In this document: one piece after another, positions 7,987 through 16,019 of the stretch
Layout of the letters: each line of letters begins with the position of its first letter
Numbering within the stretch: position 1 is the first letter of the stretch
Origin: Collinsella sp. AF08-23
Lineage (GTDB): Bacteria > Actinomycetota > Coriobacteriia > Coriobacteriales > Coriobacteriaceae
Length of the DNA stretch: 64,000 bases
Direction of reading: 5' to 3'
Assembly (NCBI RefSeq): GCF_003479805.1
Contig: NZ_QUHV01000005.1
Span: 1 to 64,000 of the forward strand
Notes under the pieces: generated by a model
What the model was told of the DNA's origin: nothing
Seen by the model: the letters and a program-made list of their open reading frames with translations, nothing else
Database searches by the model: none
Made by a program: the position numbers and the translations under genes

Positions 7987-9063
7987 CTACTCCCTCACGT
8001 GTTCGAACAGGTATTCGCGCATATAGGGGATCGCAAAGCTAACCACACCGTACGACGGAGCCTCGATGAGCGCCGCATCTACGAGGCGGCGACGATAGGT
8101 GCTCACGGACGTGGGGTCGACCCCCATCTCGCGCGCGATATCGCCAGACGCCACGGGGCCAGACCCACATCGCGCCATGGCCGCAAGGTACTCGAACTGC
8201 TTGCCCGAGACGCGCCTGAGCGCCGGCTCGATCACCATGTTATCGAAGCTCTTGCGCGCCGTCGCGATGCCCTTTTGCGCATCGAGCAGCTCAACCGCAT
8301 CAGAACCGCGGCGCGAAGCTGACTGCCAGGTGTAATATCCGACAAGCTGGACCATGAAGGGATAGCCGGCAGCGGCGGCCGTGAGCACACCGGACACCCC
8401 AGGCGCAACAGATTTACCCGCGCGCACCATCGTGTCCTCAAACGAATCTCCGACCTCAAAGTCCATAAGGCGCTTGAGCTCGACATGCTTGGCCCGCTGT
8501 AGAAACGTCAGGGTCTCGTCCACCACGACACCGTCGACCGAAGCGGGAAGACCCGCGAATGCAAAGGCGACGTTCGCACCCTGGCGCACCAGCAGCTGGA
8601 TCTCGTTACCAAGCTCGCGCATCTCATCAAGCGGCGCATCTTGAATTTCATCGAGCGTGATCAAGAGACCACCGTTGCGCGAAGCCTCGTACATGGCTTC
8701 CCCCAGCTGCGTCGCCGACTTGGATATCTCGACGGAACCCAAGCTCACGCCCAATATAGAAGGGGATATCGACAGCGAGGACACTTCGCGATTCCGCGAG
8801 AGGGCACCGAGAATGCGATCGCAAAAGCCCGCGTTCGCGGCGACGTCAACAACATGGAACCCATGCTCGCGCGCGATGTCTCCAAATGCGTTAAGGAGCA
8901 CGGTCTTACCCACGCCACGGACCCCGGAAACGCGAAGTAATCTGTCAGGAGCTCCGGGGCCGTTTTCAAGCGCTTCGGTAAAGTCGTCGAGAATCTCATC
9001 TCGACCGATAAGTTCAGGTGGATTCATTCCAGCCGTCGGCTTGAACGGATTAACGCGCACCAC
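7987..9063 (-). CDS. AAA-type P-loop ATPase with C-terminal winged helix
   Basis: A 358-residue protein. It starts with FKPTAGMNPPELIGRDEIL, the usual opening of a family of stand-alone ATPases related to archaeal-type (Orc1/MNS-like STAND) ATPases. Walker A is GVRGVGKTVLL (about residues 47-57), Walker B is LLITLDEIQ (about 134-142), and a sensor-like AFAFAGLP follows. The last 80 residues form a winged helix (FEYLAAMARCGSGPVASGDIAREMGVDPTSVSTYRRRLVDAALI). The start is GTG, with AGAGGG upstream. Three 19-bp direct repeats lie 28 bases ahead of it, likely sites for its own regulation. The function of this family is not established. Confidence 0.8.
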   Translation of the reverse strand: MVRVNPFKPTAGMNPPELIGRDEILDDFTEALENGPGAPDRLLRVSGVRGVGKTVLLNAFGDIAREHGFHVVDVAANAGFCDRILGALSRNREVSSLSISPSILGVSLGSVEISKSATQLGEAMYEASRNGGLLITLDEIQDAPLDEMRELGNEIQLLVRQGANVAFAFAGLPASVDGVVVDETLTFLQRAKHVELKRLMDFEVGDSFEDTMVRAGKSVAPGVSGVLTAAAAGYPFMVQLVGYYTWQSASRRGSDAVELLDAQKGIATARKSFDNMVIEPALRRVSGKQFEYLAAMARCGSGPVASGDIAREMGVDPTSVSTYRRRLVDAALIEAPSYGVVSFAIPYMREYLFEHVRE

Positions 9064-9090
9064 CGCACATCACCCTCTGCGGTCAAAGAA

Positions 9091-9145
9091 GTTTAACAAG
9101 TTGAACAGAGTTTAACAAGTTGAACAAGGTTTAACAAGTTGAACA
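9091..9145. repeat. Three 19-bp-period direct repeats (iterons) upstream of the AAA ATPase
   Basis: The 17-mer GTTTAACAAGTTGAACA occurs without change at 9091-9107, 9110-9126 and 9129-9145, with 2-base spacers (GA, AG). Each unit is itself a near palindrome (GTTTAAC, AA, GTTGAAC). The array lies between the ATPase start and the end of the FtsX-type gene, where a promoter or operator would be. Three units with spacers of only 2 bases rule out a CRISPR array. Confidence 0.85.
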
Positions 9146-9207
9146 AAACTCATACAGAGGGCTCGATAGAAGAAACGCCCGCTCAATCAGCTCACTCGCA
9201 AATTCTG

Positions 9208-10575
9208 TCACTCATTGAGAAACCGCACCGGTGCGGTCCTGATCATGCGCAGCACCGGCATCAGCCCTGCTACGACCAGCACGACGAAACCTGCGACGGC
9301 GATGAGGACGGCAGGGGCAAAACGCACGGACAGCATCGCGCTCCCAGCACCCAAGCCCAACGCATGGGCCGCGATCATGTTGGAAAGCACAACCGCAAGC
9401 AATGCAGCCGAACCCGCTGCTACCACATGCATAAACGCCTCGAGAACCGAGACGACACAGACTTGGCGAGGGGTGGCGCCCAGCACCTCCAGCAACGATG
9501 CGTCACGCTCCCGCACACGCAAGGCGAGAACCACGTTTGCGCACGACCCCACAGCCGCCAAGATAACCGGCCCCGCAAACATTACGCACGCGAGGCGCGG
9601 GTCGAGACCGAATCCGCTCCCAATCGGCAAGTCGTATGCCGTGGCATACCGCTCCATCAGGCTCATCATCGAATAGAAGCCCGCAACGACACCCATGGCA
9701 ACCACGAGGGATGTCTCAATCGACAAGCTTTGTGTCAAGGCGTGCTGAGCGCTCCTGCGCGCGAGAAGCCACGCCGTCCAGCGCGACAACGGACACGTCG
9801 CCGCTCGCAGGATCCTCGGCAAAAGTACAGGGGCGAGAGCCGTAATTAGCGCCGGGATTGCAATAGGCAAAAAGACGAGCCAGGTGCTCTGACCGAAATC
9901 GACAGGGGCTAAGACGGGGTCAACCGTGGACACACACCATGCGGCAGCGGCGCATGCGGCAAGGGCGGCAAGCCAGCGCAGCGGCATCATGCGCTCGGAT
10001 GCGCCCTCGACCGACCACTCGTCACGCAAAGCCATCACGGGCGGCGTACACGCCGCCGCCCTTGCGGCGCGCGCCCCGCCCAGCACCGACAAAAATAGCG
10101 ACACTCCCAGAACTGCAGGACAGAGGGAAAATCCCGGCAGAAGCCGCACCCCTTCGAACAAGTCGATATCCATGAACAGAGCGCTGAACACGGTGGATGA
10201 GCTTGCCCAGCACAAGGCCAAGCCCAAGCACGAACCGAAGACCCCCACGAGTGCAATTTGAACGATGACGGCAAAGCCCACCACAACCGGAGGAATGTTG
10301 ATCACCTGCCACAGGGCGTAGGTTCGCCGCAACGAGACGACGCTTCCCCGAGCCGTTGAGGAGAGAACGACGCATCCGGCAATCGCCGAGAACATGAGAA
10401 TCGCCTGGGCGGCGCTTCTAAAGAAGAAAGAAGTCGAGACCATCGGGTCCGCGGCCGCCGTTGCGGAAAACGATGCGAACCAACCTCCCATATAGCCAAA
10501 TGCGGTAGCAACGGCGAGCACACCGAACCACACATGCCAATGCTCCCGAACATCACCCACAAGCAGACGGATCAT
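9208..10575 (-). CDS. FtsX-type ABC transporter permease
   Basis: A 455-residue permease. It begins with a cytoplasmic stretch and a helix (WFGVLAVATAFGYMGGW) and has groups of helices near residues 45-150, 195-255 and 280-450. The C-terminal half carries the FtsX core pattern, with RERDASLLEVLGATPRQV leading into helices and ending VLRMIRTAPVRFLNE. The gene overlaps the ATPase gene upstream by 4 bases, as in MacB/LolCDE/BceAB-like systems. Role could be export of a peptide or lipid, or antibiotic sensing; no two-component partner is adjacent. Confidence 0.85.
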   Translation of the reverse strand: MIRLLVGDVREHWHVWFGVLAVATAFGYMGGWFASFSATAAADPMVSTSFFFRSAAQAILMFSAIAGCVVLSSTARGSVVSLRRTYALWQVINIPPVVVGFAVIVQIALVGVFGSCLGLALCWASSSTVFSALFMDIDLFEGVRLLPGFSLCPAVLGVSLFLSVLGGARAARAAACTPPVMALRDEWSVEGASERMMPLRWLAALAACAAAAWCVSTVDPVLAPVDFGQSTWLVFLPIAIPALITALAPVLLPRILRAATCPLSRWTAWLLARRSAQHALTQSLSIETSLVVAMGVVAGFYSMMSLMERYATAYDLPIGSGFGLDPRLACVMFAGPVILAAVGSCANVVLALRVRERDASLLEVLGATPRQVCVVSVLEAFMHVVAAGSAALLAVVLSNMIAAHALGLGAGSAMLSVRFAPAVLIAVAGFVVLVVAGLMPVLRMIRTAPVRFLNE

Positions 10576-11327
10576 CGCAACATCGCCCCCTCATCGGTAT
10601 CGCGCTCCCCAACCGCCTCCATCGCGGTGAGGATTTCCCGCGACGCAGGACGAGTCATCATGTGGACGATCTTCCCGTCACGCATTACAAACACCCGATC
10701 GGCACGAGCGGCCGCCTCAAGATCGTGCGTCACCACGACGACGGCCCGGCTCTCCCCATCCGCCATGGCTCGCAGTATGTCGAGGACCGCGTTCCCGTTC
10801 GCCGTGTCGAGGGCGCCGGTGGGTTCATCGGCGAACACGATGTCCGGACAGGAAGCGATAGCCCGGGCGAGCGACACGCGCTGCGCCTCGCCGCCGGACA
10901 ACTCGGCTGGACGGGCATGCTCCTTCCCTCCCATACCGACCCTCTCCAAGAGATCGCACACATCCTTCCCGCTCACCATGCGACCGGCAAAGCGCGCAGG
11001 CAGTGAGACGTTCTCACCCACGGAGAGCGAGGGCATGAGATTGTACTGCTGGAACACGAACCCGACATGTCGAGCCCTGACCTTCGCGCGCTCGCCGCGC
11101 CTCGCTCGCACGACATCCACGCCCATAAGATGAATCTCGCCCGCATCGGGGACCTCAAGCCCCGCCAGACAGTGCAGCAGCGTCGACTTGCCCGAACCGG
11201 ATGGTCCCACGATGGATACCATCTCACCTGCCAACACATTCATATCAACGTGGCGAAGAACCTCGGTGTTCAGATTTCCATGCTTATAACTTTTGCATAC
11301 GCCACACGCCTCAACGAGGATGCCCAT
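10572..11327 (-). CDS. ABC transporter ATP-binding protein (LolD/MacB type)
   Basis: A 251-residue ATPase of the LolD/MacB/BceA class. Walker A is GPSGSGKST (about residues 41-49), the Q-loop is FVFQQYNLMPSL, the signature is ELSGGEAQRVSLARA, Walker B is DIVFADEPTGALD, and the H-loop is VVTHD. The ATG start at 11327 is chosen because homology begins there (MGILVEACGVCKSY); upstream codons give no recognisable sequence. It is translationally coupled to the FtsX-type permease downstream. Confidence 0.92.
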   Translation of the reverse strand: MGILVEACGVCKSYKHGNLNTEVLRHVDMNVLAGEMVSIVGPSGSGKSTLLHCLAGLEVPDAGEIHLMGVDVVRARRGERAKVRARHVGFVFQQYNLMPSLSVGENVSLPARFAGRMVSGKDVCDLLERVGMGGKEHARPAELSGGEAQRVSLARAIASCPDIVFADEPTGALDTANGNAVLDILRAMADGESRAVVVVTHDLEAAARADRVFVMRDGKIVHMMTRPASREILTAMEAVGERDTDEGAMLR

Positions 11328-11481
11328 AATTCTTCTGCTCCTTTTGCCAATCCGCCCGTGAGCATGCAAGGCCAAAGCGCACGAGCCCTGCACCCTGCAA
11401 GAAAGGGCGCATCGGACAAGCGCCAAGTTACCTTGCACGCGCCTCATCAGTTGATAGTGAATACGAGGCCTCGGCCAGCGG

Positions 11482-11882
11482 CTACTTCCAGCCGGGGATG
11501 TCGGCACCCGAGGTGAGTATCGTGGACAGGATGGTCAGGATAACGACGATCAGCAGGAACACAACCGCAGTGCCCGTGATGACCATGAGGGCACTGAGGG
11601 CGAAGCGGTACTCACGCGACAGCTCGCGCGGGGCGGGCGCCGAGGGCGTCCGCACACCGACGGGACGCTCGCCGAGCCCGTGAGGATGAAGTCTGTGTTC
11701 ACACGGTAGATCTGCGCGAGCTTGACCACGTTGTCGACTTCGGGGCGGCCCTGGGCACCCTCCCACTTCGAGATGGCCTGACGGGAAACCCCAAGCAGGT
11801 CCGCCAGCTGCTCCTGCGAATAGCCGGCCTTGCGGCGAAGGTCGAGCAGACGATCGGCTAGCTGCGTCGTCGCGTCATCCAT
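11482..11882 (-). pseudogene. Frameshifted XRE-type regulator with C-terminal transmembrane helix
   Basis: From ATG 11882 the first 65 or so codons encode a clear helix-turn-helix (GYSQEQLADLLGVSRQAISKWEGAQGRPEVDNVV, then YRVNTDFILTG). After about 11680 this frame loses protein-like character, while another frame encodes REYRFALSALMVITGTAVVFLLIVVILTILSTILTSG, a transmembrane helix and short tail. XRE regulators followed by one or more helices are a common layout, so the two parts were probably one gene now split by a frameshift near 11680. A sequencing error is the main alternative. Confidence 0.65.
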
Positions 11883-12069
11883 AATGAAAGCCTCCTTGTA
11901 GCGCTGATATTCCGGGGCCCGACGGCAGCCGTCATGGGATGCTTTCACCCCTTTGGCCATCGGGCTCAGCGCAAGACTATCCTCGCAACCGCCGTTGCGC
12001 TCCACCATCTAGCAGCGACAATTGTAGCAACACATCGCGACAATTCCGCCACCGCCCGTTGCGGTGAGG

Positions 12070-12216
12070 ATGCAGGGCGAATACTCGCAGCTTCGAACCC
12101 AGCTTCGCCCCGCCGTTGGCATCGTTGCGGCAGTCGGGATCAAAACCAAGTCGCTCGTCTGGTGCATCGTGACGGGAGTCGCGGCGTTCGCCATCCTACA
12201 GGCCGCTGCCCTCTAG
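12070..12216 (+). pseudogene. Possible AzlD (branched-chain amino acid transport) C-terminal remnant
   Basis: A 48-codon plus-strand frame ends with AVGIVAAVGIKTKSLVWC and ITVTG-like hydrophobic sequence (IVTGVAAFAILQAAAL). This resembles the last two helices of AzlD proteins, where a KTKSL-type loop joins two hydrophobic segments. No start region or AzlC partner is present, so if real it is a fragment. It lies between two other broken genes on the opposite strand. Confidence 0.3.
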
Positions 12217-12227
12217 CTGAGATGTTG

Positions 12228-12597
12228 CAAAACGAGATGCCGCCGATGATAGAGACGGACGACAGGCCGAGGAGGTCGTCGTTGAAGAACCAAGCGACGG
12301 CGAAGCCCATCGCCGCGGCGAGCAAAAGCTTGGGGATGAGCACGACGACGCCCGTCTTGACGGCGTCCGGCGTGGCCTTGAACGAGATGCCCGCGCCGAC
12401 GAACAGCAGAATCACGGCGACCACCGCGTTGGCACCCCCGCGCGTAGCCGCGTGAAGAAGCCGCCGATCTCCAGGACCTGGGGGCAGAAGGTGTTAATGA
12501 GCAGACCCGCGATCATGGGGCAGATCATGATGTCGCCCGGAAGGCGTGGGACCTTAAGCGCCCGCGCCGTCGTTGCCCTGTTGCCGTCAGTCGCCAT
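12228..12597 (-). pseudogene. kdgT: 2-keto-3-deoxygluconate permease (KdgT) remnant
   Basis: From ATG 12597 one frame reads KVPRLPGDIMICPMIAGLLINTFCPQVLEIGGFFTR, the N-terminal pattern of KdgT permeases. A shift near 12450 moves the rest to another frame (GGANAVVAVILLFVGAGISFKATPDAVKTGVVVLIPKLLLAAAMGFAVAWFF, then LLGLSSVSIIGGISF). The match stops near 12228, where an intact family member would continue for about 180 more residues. The gene is therefore both frameshifted and truncated. Confidence 0.7.
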
Positions 12598-12760
12598 ATG
12601 CGCGTCCTCCGTCTTTTCGTGCTGCGCTTTCTTTCAGTAAAGTGTTGACATGCTAGCAGATGGCTTCGCGCCTCGGATAGCGGCAGGGTCGGAGTGTCGT
12701 AATATGTCGAAACCGTTACGAGATGTACGGCACGGGCAGTTGCAAACGGAAGGGAACCCG

Positions 12761-13660
12761 GTGAAACTCCAACAACTCAGATACATCGTCGAGGTCGCCT
12801 CATGCGGCAGCGTCACCGAAGCGGCACGGCGCCTGTTCGTGTCGCAGCCGAGCGTGACCGCCGCCGTGCGCGATTTGGAACGCGAGATGGGCATCACGGT
12901 GTTCAACCGGACGAGCAAGGGCATGGTGACCACCACCGAGGGCCAGACGTTTCTCGGCTACGCCCGTCAAGTGCTCGAACAGGCGGACCTGCTCGAGGAG
13001 CGTTACAAACGCGACACCGAACCCGTGCCCCGCTTCGCTGTCTCCTGCCAGCACTACTCGTTCGCTGTGAATGCCTTCGTCGACGTGATCCGCGCATACG
13101 ACGCCGCGCGCTACGAGTTCACCCTGCGCGAGGAGCAGACGCACGAGATCATCGAGGACGTCGCCCATATGAAGAGCGAACTCGGCGTGATTTACCTATC
13201 TGATGCCAATCGCGACGTGATCGGCCGCATGCTGCGCGCCGAGGATCTCGAATTCAAGCCCTTGTTCTCCACCGCCGCGCACGTGTTCCTCTCCTCGACC
13301 CATCCCCTGTCGGAACGTGCCTCGGTCACGCTCGAGGATCTTGCAGACTATCCGTACCTCTCCTACGAGCAGGGGGATTTCAACTCGTTCTACTTCTCCG
13401 AGGAACCGTTGTCCACGCTCGGCCGTTCCAAGAACATTCGCGTGCGCGACCGCGCGACCCTGTTCAACCTGCTCATAGGCCTCGATGGTTACACGGTGTG
13501 CTCGGGTGTGATCTCGCACGAGCTCAACGGCGAGGACATCATCGCCGTCCCACTCGAGGTCGACGACCGCATGGAAGTCGGCATCGTCACGCGGCGCGAC
13601 ACCCACCTCTCCCGCTATGGGAAGGCGTTCGTCGAGGCTATCCGGACTCATATCCCGTGA
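12761..13660 (+). CDS. LysR-family transcriptional regulator
   Basis: A 299-residue protein from a GTG start preceded by GGAAGGGAA. The N-terminal helix-turn-helix is typical (KLQQLRYIVEVASCGSVTEAARRLFVSQPSVTAAVRDLEREMGITVFNR), followed by a linker helix and a two-lobed effector-binding domain (residues about 90-299) with a lobe opening FAVSCQHYSF. It stands 146 bases ahead of a MetE-like gene on the same strand, and LysR proteins often control an adjacent gene, so that gene is its probable target. Effector unknown; a sulfur amino acid or its precursor is a reasonable guess. Confidence 0.92.
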   Translation: MKLQQLRYIVEVASCGSVTEAARRLFVSQPSVTAAVRDLEREMGITVFNRTSKGMVTTTEGQTFLGYARQVLEQADLLEERYKRDTEPVPRFAVSCQHYSFAVNAFVDVIRAYDAARYEFTLREEQTHEIIEDVAHMKSELGVIYLSDANRDVIGRMLRAEDLEFKPLFSTAAHVFLSSTHPLSERASVTLEDLADYPYLSYEQGDFNSFYFSEEPLSTLGRSKNIRVRDRATLFNLLIGLDGYTVCSGVISHELNGEDIIAVPLEVDDRMEVGIVTRRDTHLSRYGKAFVEAIRTHIP

Positions 13661-13697
13661 TGACCATGGGATCGAAAGCCTTCGTTACCCACCTATC

Positions 13698-13716
13698 TCC
13701 ATAGGTTTTTCCTAAC
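13698..13716 (+). promoter_or_regulatory. Inverted repeat upstream of the MetE-like gene
   Basis: TAGG (13702-13705) and CCTA (13711-13714) flank a run of five T in an AT-rich stretch (TAGGTTTTTCCTA) between the LysR gene and the MetE-like gene. It lies about 90 bases before the start codon, where a LysR activator site would be expected. The repeat is short and the assignment is only a suggestion. Confidence 0.3.
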
Positions 13717-13806
13717 GATATTGGATTGTTTTAAGTATTTCCCAATCGGATGCGCGTCCCGCATACTCCTTTCATCAGATATCGCATCTATCGAAAGGAA
13801 CCTATC

Positions 13807-14925
13807 ATGGCCGCCATCGCACCCACCCGATTCGACGTCGTCGGCAGCTTCCTGCGCCCGGAGGCGCTCAAGGAGGCCCGAGCCGCACACGCCGCGGGGA
13901 CGCTCGACGACGCCGGGCTCGCCCGCGTCGAGGACGCCTGCATCGCCGAGCTCGTCGCCAAGCAGAAGGCCGCCGGCCTGCCGCTGCTCACCGACGGAGA
14001 GTTCCGCCGCTCCTACTGGCACCTCGACTTCATGTGGGGACTCGGCGGGATTGAGCACGTGGAGCTCGACCACGGCTATTTCTTCGTGGGCGAGGAGACC
14101 ACGCACGGCTCGGCCGTCCTCACGGGCAAGATCTCCGGTGAGAACCACCCCTTCGTCGAGCACTTCAAGTTCGTTCAGGCGCTCGAGGAGCCTGGGCACA
14201 CGGCTAAGCAGACCATCCCCGCCCCCGCCCAGCTCCTGCTCGAGCTTTACCGTGACGAGGCGGCGGCCGAGCGCACGCACAGCTTCTACCCGAACGAGGA
14301 CGAGCTGCTCGAGGATATCGGCGCCGCGTACCGCACCGTGATCGCCGAACTTTACGCCGCGGGCTGCCGCAACCTGCAGCTCGATGACTGCACCTGGGGC
14401 GCGCTCGTTGACGAGCACTTCCAGGCGGGCATCCGCGCCGCCGGCTCCACGCCCGAGGCCGAGGCCGAGAAGTACCTGCGCGTGAACAACCTCGCGCTCG
14501 AGGGACGCCCCGCCGACATGGCCGTCACCACGCACGTGTGCCGCGGCAACTATCACTCCACCCACGCCTCGAGTGGTCCGTACGACCTGGTGGCCCCCAT
14601 CCTGTTCGCGCGCGAGAACGTCGACGCCTTCTACCTGGAGTTCGACGACGAGCGCTCCGGCGGCTTCGAGCCGCTCACGCACGTGGCGCCGGGCAAGAAG
14701 GTCGTCCTCGGACTGGTGACCACCAAGCGCCCTGAGTTGGAGGACCGCGACGCCGTGATCGCGCGCATCCACGAGGCCGCGCGCTTCGTCCCGCTCGAGG
14801 ACCTCTGCCTCTCCCCACAGTGCGGCTTTGCCAGCTGCGAGATCGGCAACAAGCTCACCGAGGACGAGCAGTGGGCCAAGATCGCGCTCGTGCGCAGCAT
14901 CGCCGAGGAGGTCTGGGGGGCCTAA
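13807..14925 (+). CDS. MetE C-terminal-domain-like (cobalamin-independent) methyltransferase
   Basis: A 372-residue protein related to the catalytic domain of cobalamin-independent methionine synthase (the YxjG/YxjH type, half the length of MetE). Zinc-site residues are visible as the HVC in THVCRGNY (about residues 242-244), a Glu in YLEFDDE, and the Cys in LSPQCGFAS near the C-terminus. It opens with FDVVGSFLRPEALKEA. The ATG is preceded by GAAAGGA. Such proteins transfer a methyl group to homocysteine or a related thiol; the methyl donor is not certain for the short forms. It follows a LysR gene that probably regulates it. Confidence 0.85.
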   Translation: MAAIAPTRFDVVGSFLRPEALKEARAAHAAGTLDDAGLARVEDACIAELVAKQKAAGLPLLTDGEFRRSYWHLDFMWGLGGIEHVELDHGYFFVGEETTHGSAVLTGKISGENHPFVEHFKFVQALEEPGHTAKQTIPAPAQLLLELYRDEAAAERTHSFYPNEDELLEDIGAAYRTVIAELYAAGCRNLQLDDCTWGALVDEHFQAGIRAAGSTPEAEAEKYLRVNNLALEGRPADMAVTTHVCRGNYHSTHASSGPYDLVAPILFARENVDAFYLEFDDERSGGFEPLTHVAPGKKVVLGLVTTKRPELEDRDAVIARIHEAARFVPLEDLCLSPQCGFASCEIGNKLTEDEQWAKIALVRSIAEEVWGA

Positions 14926-14968
14926 CTGCGCCGCTCGTTGCTCAGCGACCTTAGAAGCTTGGCAAAGT

Positions 14969-15006
14969 TGAGCAGGGTGTCTCCGATCGTTGAGCCACCC
15001 TGCTCA
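14969..15006. terminator. Hairpin between convergent genes
   Basis: TGAGCAGGGTG (14969-14979) pairs with CACCCTGCTCA (14996-15006), an 11-bp stem with a 16-base loop, located after the stop of the MetE-like gene and before the end of the DUF2442 gene on the other strand. There is no clear T-run, so termination is inferred from position. Confidence 0.5.
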
Positions 15007-15052
15007 GACCAACAGAAGCCAAACCCCGCCTTGCGATAACGACACATCGAAA

Positions 15053-15499
15053 TTACCGGAGCACCTCGACCGGATTACCGTACTCTCGCCTCATGGCCTC
15101 TTGGGTCACAACCCACTGCTTACCAAATTTACGTGCGTCAATCCCCGCTTCTATCTTTCCATATGCCACAGCCTTGCGCAGGGCAGACTCGCTCAGGCCC
15201 CAAAGCTCACTTGCATCGGAAAACGCCATGAGTCCGTCAAAAGGCGTCTTCACGTCGACGCCGTTTTTCCAAAGCTCATCACAAGAAAGGTCGAGATCGT
15301 CGTTCCAGACGATGCCATAGCCACCGACATCAACTTGCACTTCCTCAAAGAGGTGCTCATCTTCCAAAGCGGCAAACTGGGGAAATCGAGCGGCAAGCTT
15401 CTCTACGTCATATTCCTTTGTCGATCCATTTGCAAAACGCACACATAGCCTCATGTCCTGCAAAGGAACAACTTCTTTCACTTTGTGAAACACAGGCAT
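15053..15499 (-). CDS. DUF2442-domain protein with C-terminal helix-turn-helix-like region
   Basis: A 148-residue protein. Residues about 4-85 match DUF2442 (RLCVRFANGSTKEYDVEKL, then FEEVQVDVGGYGIVWNDDLDLSCDELWKNGV). The C-terminal part (ASELWGLSESALRKAVAYGKIEAGIDARKFGKQWVVTQEAMRREYG) looks like a DNA-binding excisionase/MerR-like helix-turn-helix. DUF2442 genes are commonly paired with DUF4160 genes, and the pair is thought to behave like a toxin-antitoxin module. The gene follows the DUF4160 gene by 3 bases. The ATG at 15499 abuts the AGGAG; a GTG two codons in (15493) has better spacing. Confidence 0.8.
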   Translation of the reverse strand: MPVFHKVKEVVPLQDMRLCVRFANGSTKEYDVEKLAARFPQFAALEDEHLFEEVQVDVGGYGIVWNDDLDLSCDELWKNGVDVKTPFDGLMAFSDASELWGLSESALRKAVAYGKIEAGIDARKFGKQWVVTQEAMRREYGNPVEVLR

Positions 15500-15502
15500 C
15501 TC

Positions 15503-15757
15503 CTATTCAAGTGAATCGAGCTTCTTGAATTCTTGGGTCTCCCACATTTCAATAAGCTCATCCTTGTGCAACGCCATCCACTCTTTCACCAATGAGGCAG
15601 CGCGCTTTGGAAGATGACCGTCTATTATTTCGCCAGATCTGATGTCAAAGGCGGCTGTGTCTTCCCCATAAATGGCATGGATATGCGGAGGATTGTGCTC
15701 CGATCCCAAAAAGTACATGCGAATTACTATGCCGTAAAACCGTGCCAGCACTGGCAT
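15503..15757 (-). CDS. DUF4160-domain protein
   Basis: An 84-residue protein with the DUF4160 hallmark of HNPPHIHAIYGEDTAAFDI, followed by GEIIDGHLPKRAASLVKEWMALHKDELIEMW. The ATG at 15757 is chosen over the one at 15763, because TAGGAGG directly abuts the latter and gives 6-base spacing to the former. It is the first gene of a two-gene operon with DUF2442 and lies 34 bases downstream of a perfect 24-bp palindrome. A toxin role is inferred from the family arrangement, not shown here. Confidence 0.82.
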   Translation of the reverse strand: MPVLARFYGIVIRMYFLGSEHNPPHIHAIYGEDTAAFDIRSGEIIDGHLPKRAASLVKEWMALHKDELIEMWETQEFKKLDSLE

Positions 15758-15791
15758 GAGCATCCTCCTAACCCTGAAACAGTTTCACCCA

Positions 15792-15815
15792 TGATATCAC
15801 GATATCGTGATATCA
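15792..15815. promoter_or_regulatory. Perfect 24-bp palindromic operator
   Basis: The half-site TGATATCACGAT (15792-15803) is followed directly by its exact reverse complement (15804-15815), with no spacer. It is upstream of the DUF4160-DUF2442 pair at a position typical for an autoregulatory operator. The AT-rich composition contrasts with the surrounding DNA. The DUF2442 protein with its helix-turn-helix-like tail is the best candidate binder. Confidence 0.75.
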
Positions 15816-15875
15816 GTTTATAGAGGCTCTTCTGGCGGACTGAGGTGTACCCCAACCGGCTTCGACACCAATGTC

Positions 15876-15935
15876 TGAATTTGCAGCGATGGCACGGGCG
15901 ATAGCAACGCGCTGTGCCTCTACTAAGACACTCAT
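15876..15935 (-). pseudogene. Fragment of an ABC transporter ATP-binding gene
   Basis: From an ATG at 15935 the minus strand reads [22 protein letters not shown] before family resemblance ends. [17 protein letters not shown] is the segment just after the ABC signature in LolD/MacB-type ATPases; the intact gene at 10572-11327 carries EAQRVSLARAIASCPDI. Walker A and Walker B are absent, so this is a relic of about 20 codons, possibly of a transporter lost next to the present ABC operon. Confidence 0.6.
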
Positions 15936-15988
15936 GTTCGACCTTCTATTCGTTTTATTTCACCCAAACGTTGAAAGGCGTCGTCTCA

Positions 15989-16019
15989 CCTCAAATTAGT
16001 GCCTGTCCCCAATTTGAGG
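15989..16019. repeat. GGGACTGTCCC-type hairpin, variant copy
   Basis: CCTCAAATT (15989-15997) pairs with AATTTGAGG (16011-16019). The core reads GTGCCTGTCCCC, a variant of the usual GGGACTGTCCC. The repeat ends one base before the stop codon of the LuxR-type gene, so it may also terminate that transcript. Confidence 0.7.

Noticed and set aside
9091..9145. CRISPR array
   Set aside because: Three repeats with 2-base spacers and no cas genes; they are iterons or operators.
12650..12760. N-terminal extension of the LysR gene from an upstream ATG
   Set aside because: The extra residues show no resemblance to LysR proteins, and the GTG at 12761 has a ribosome binding site at the family's normal start.
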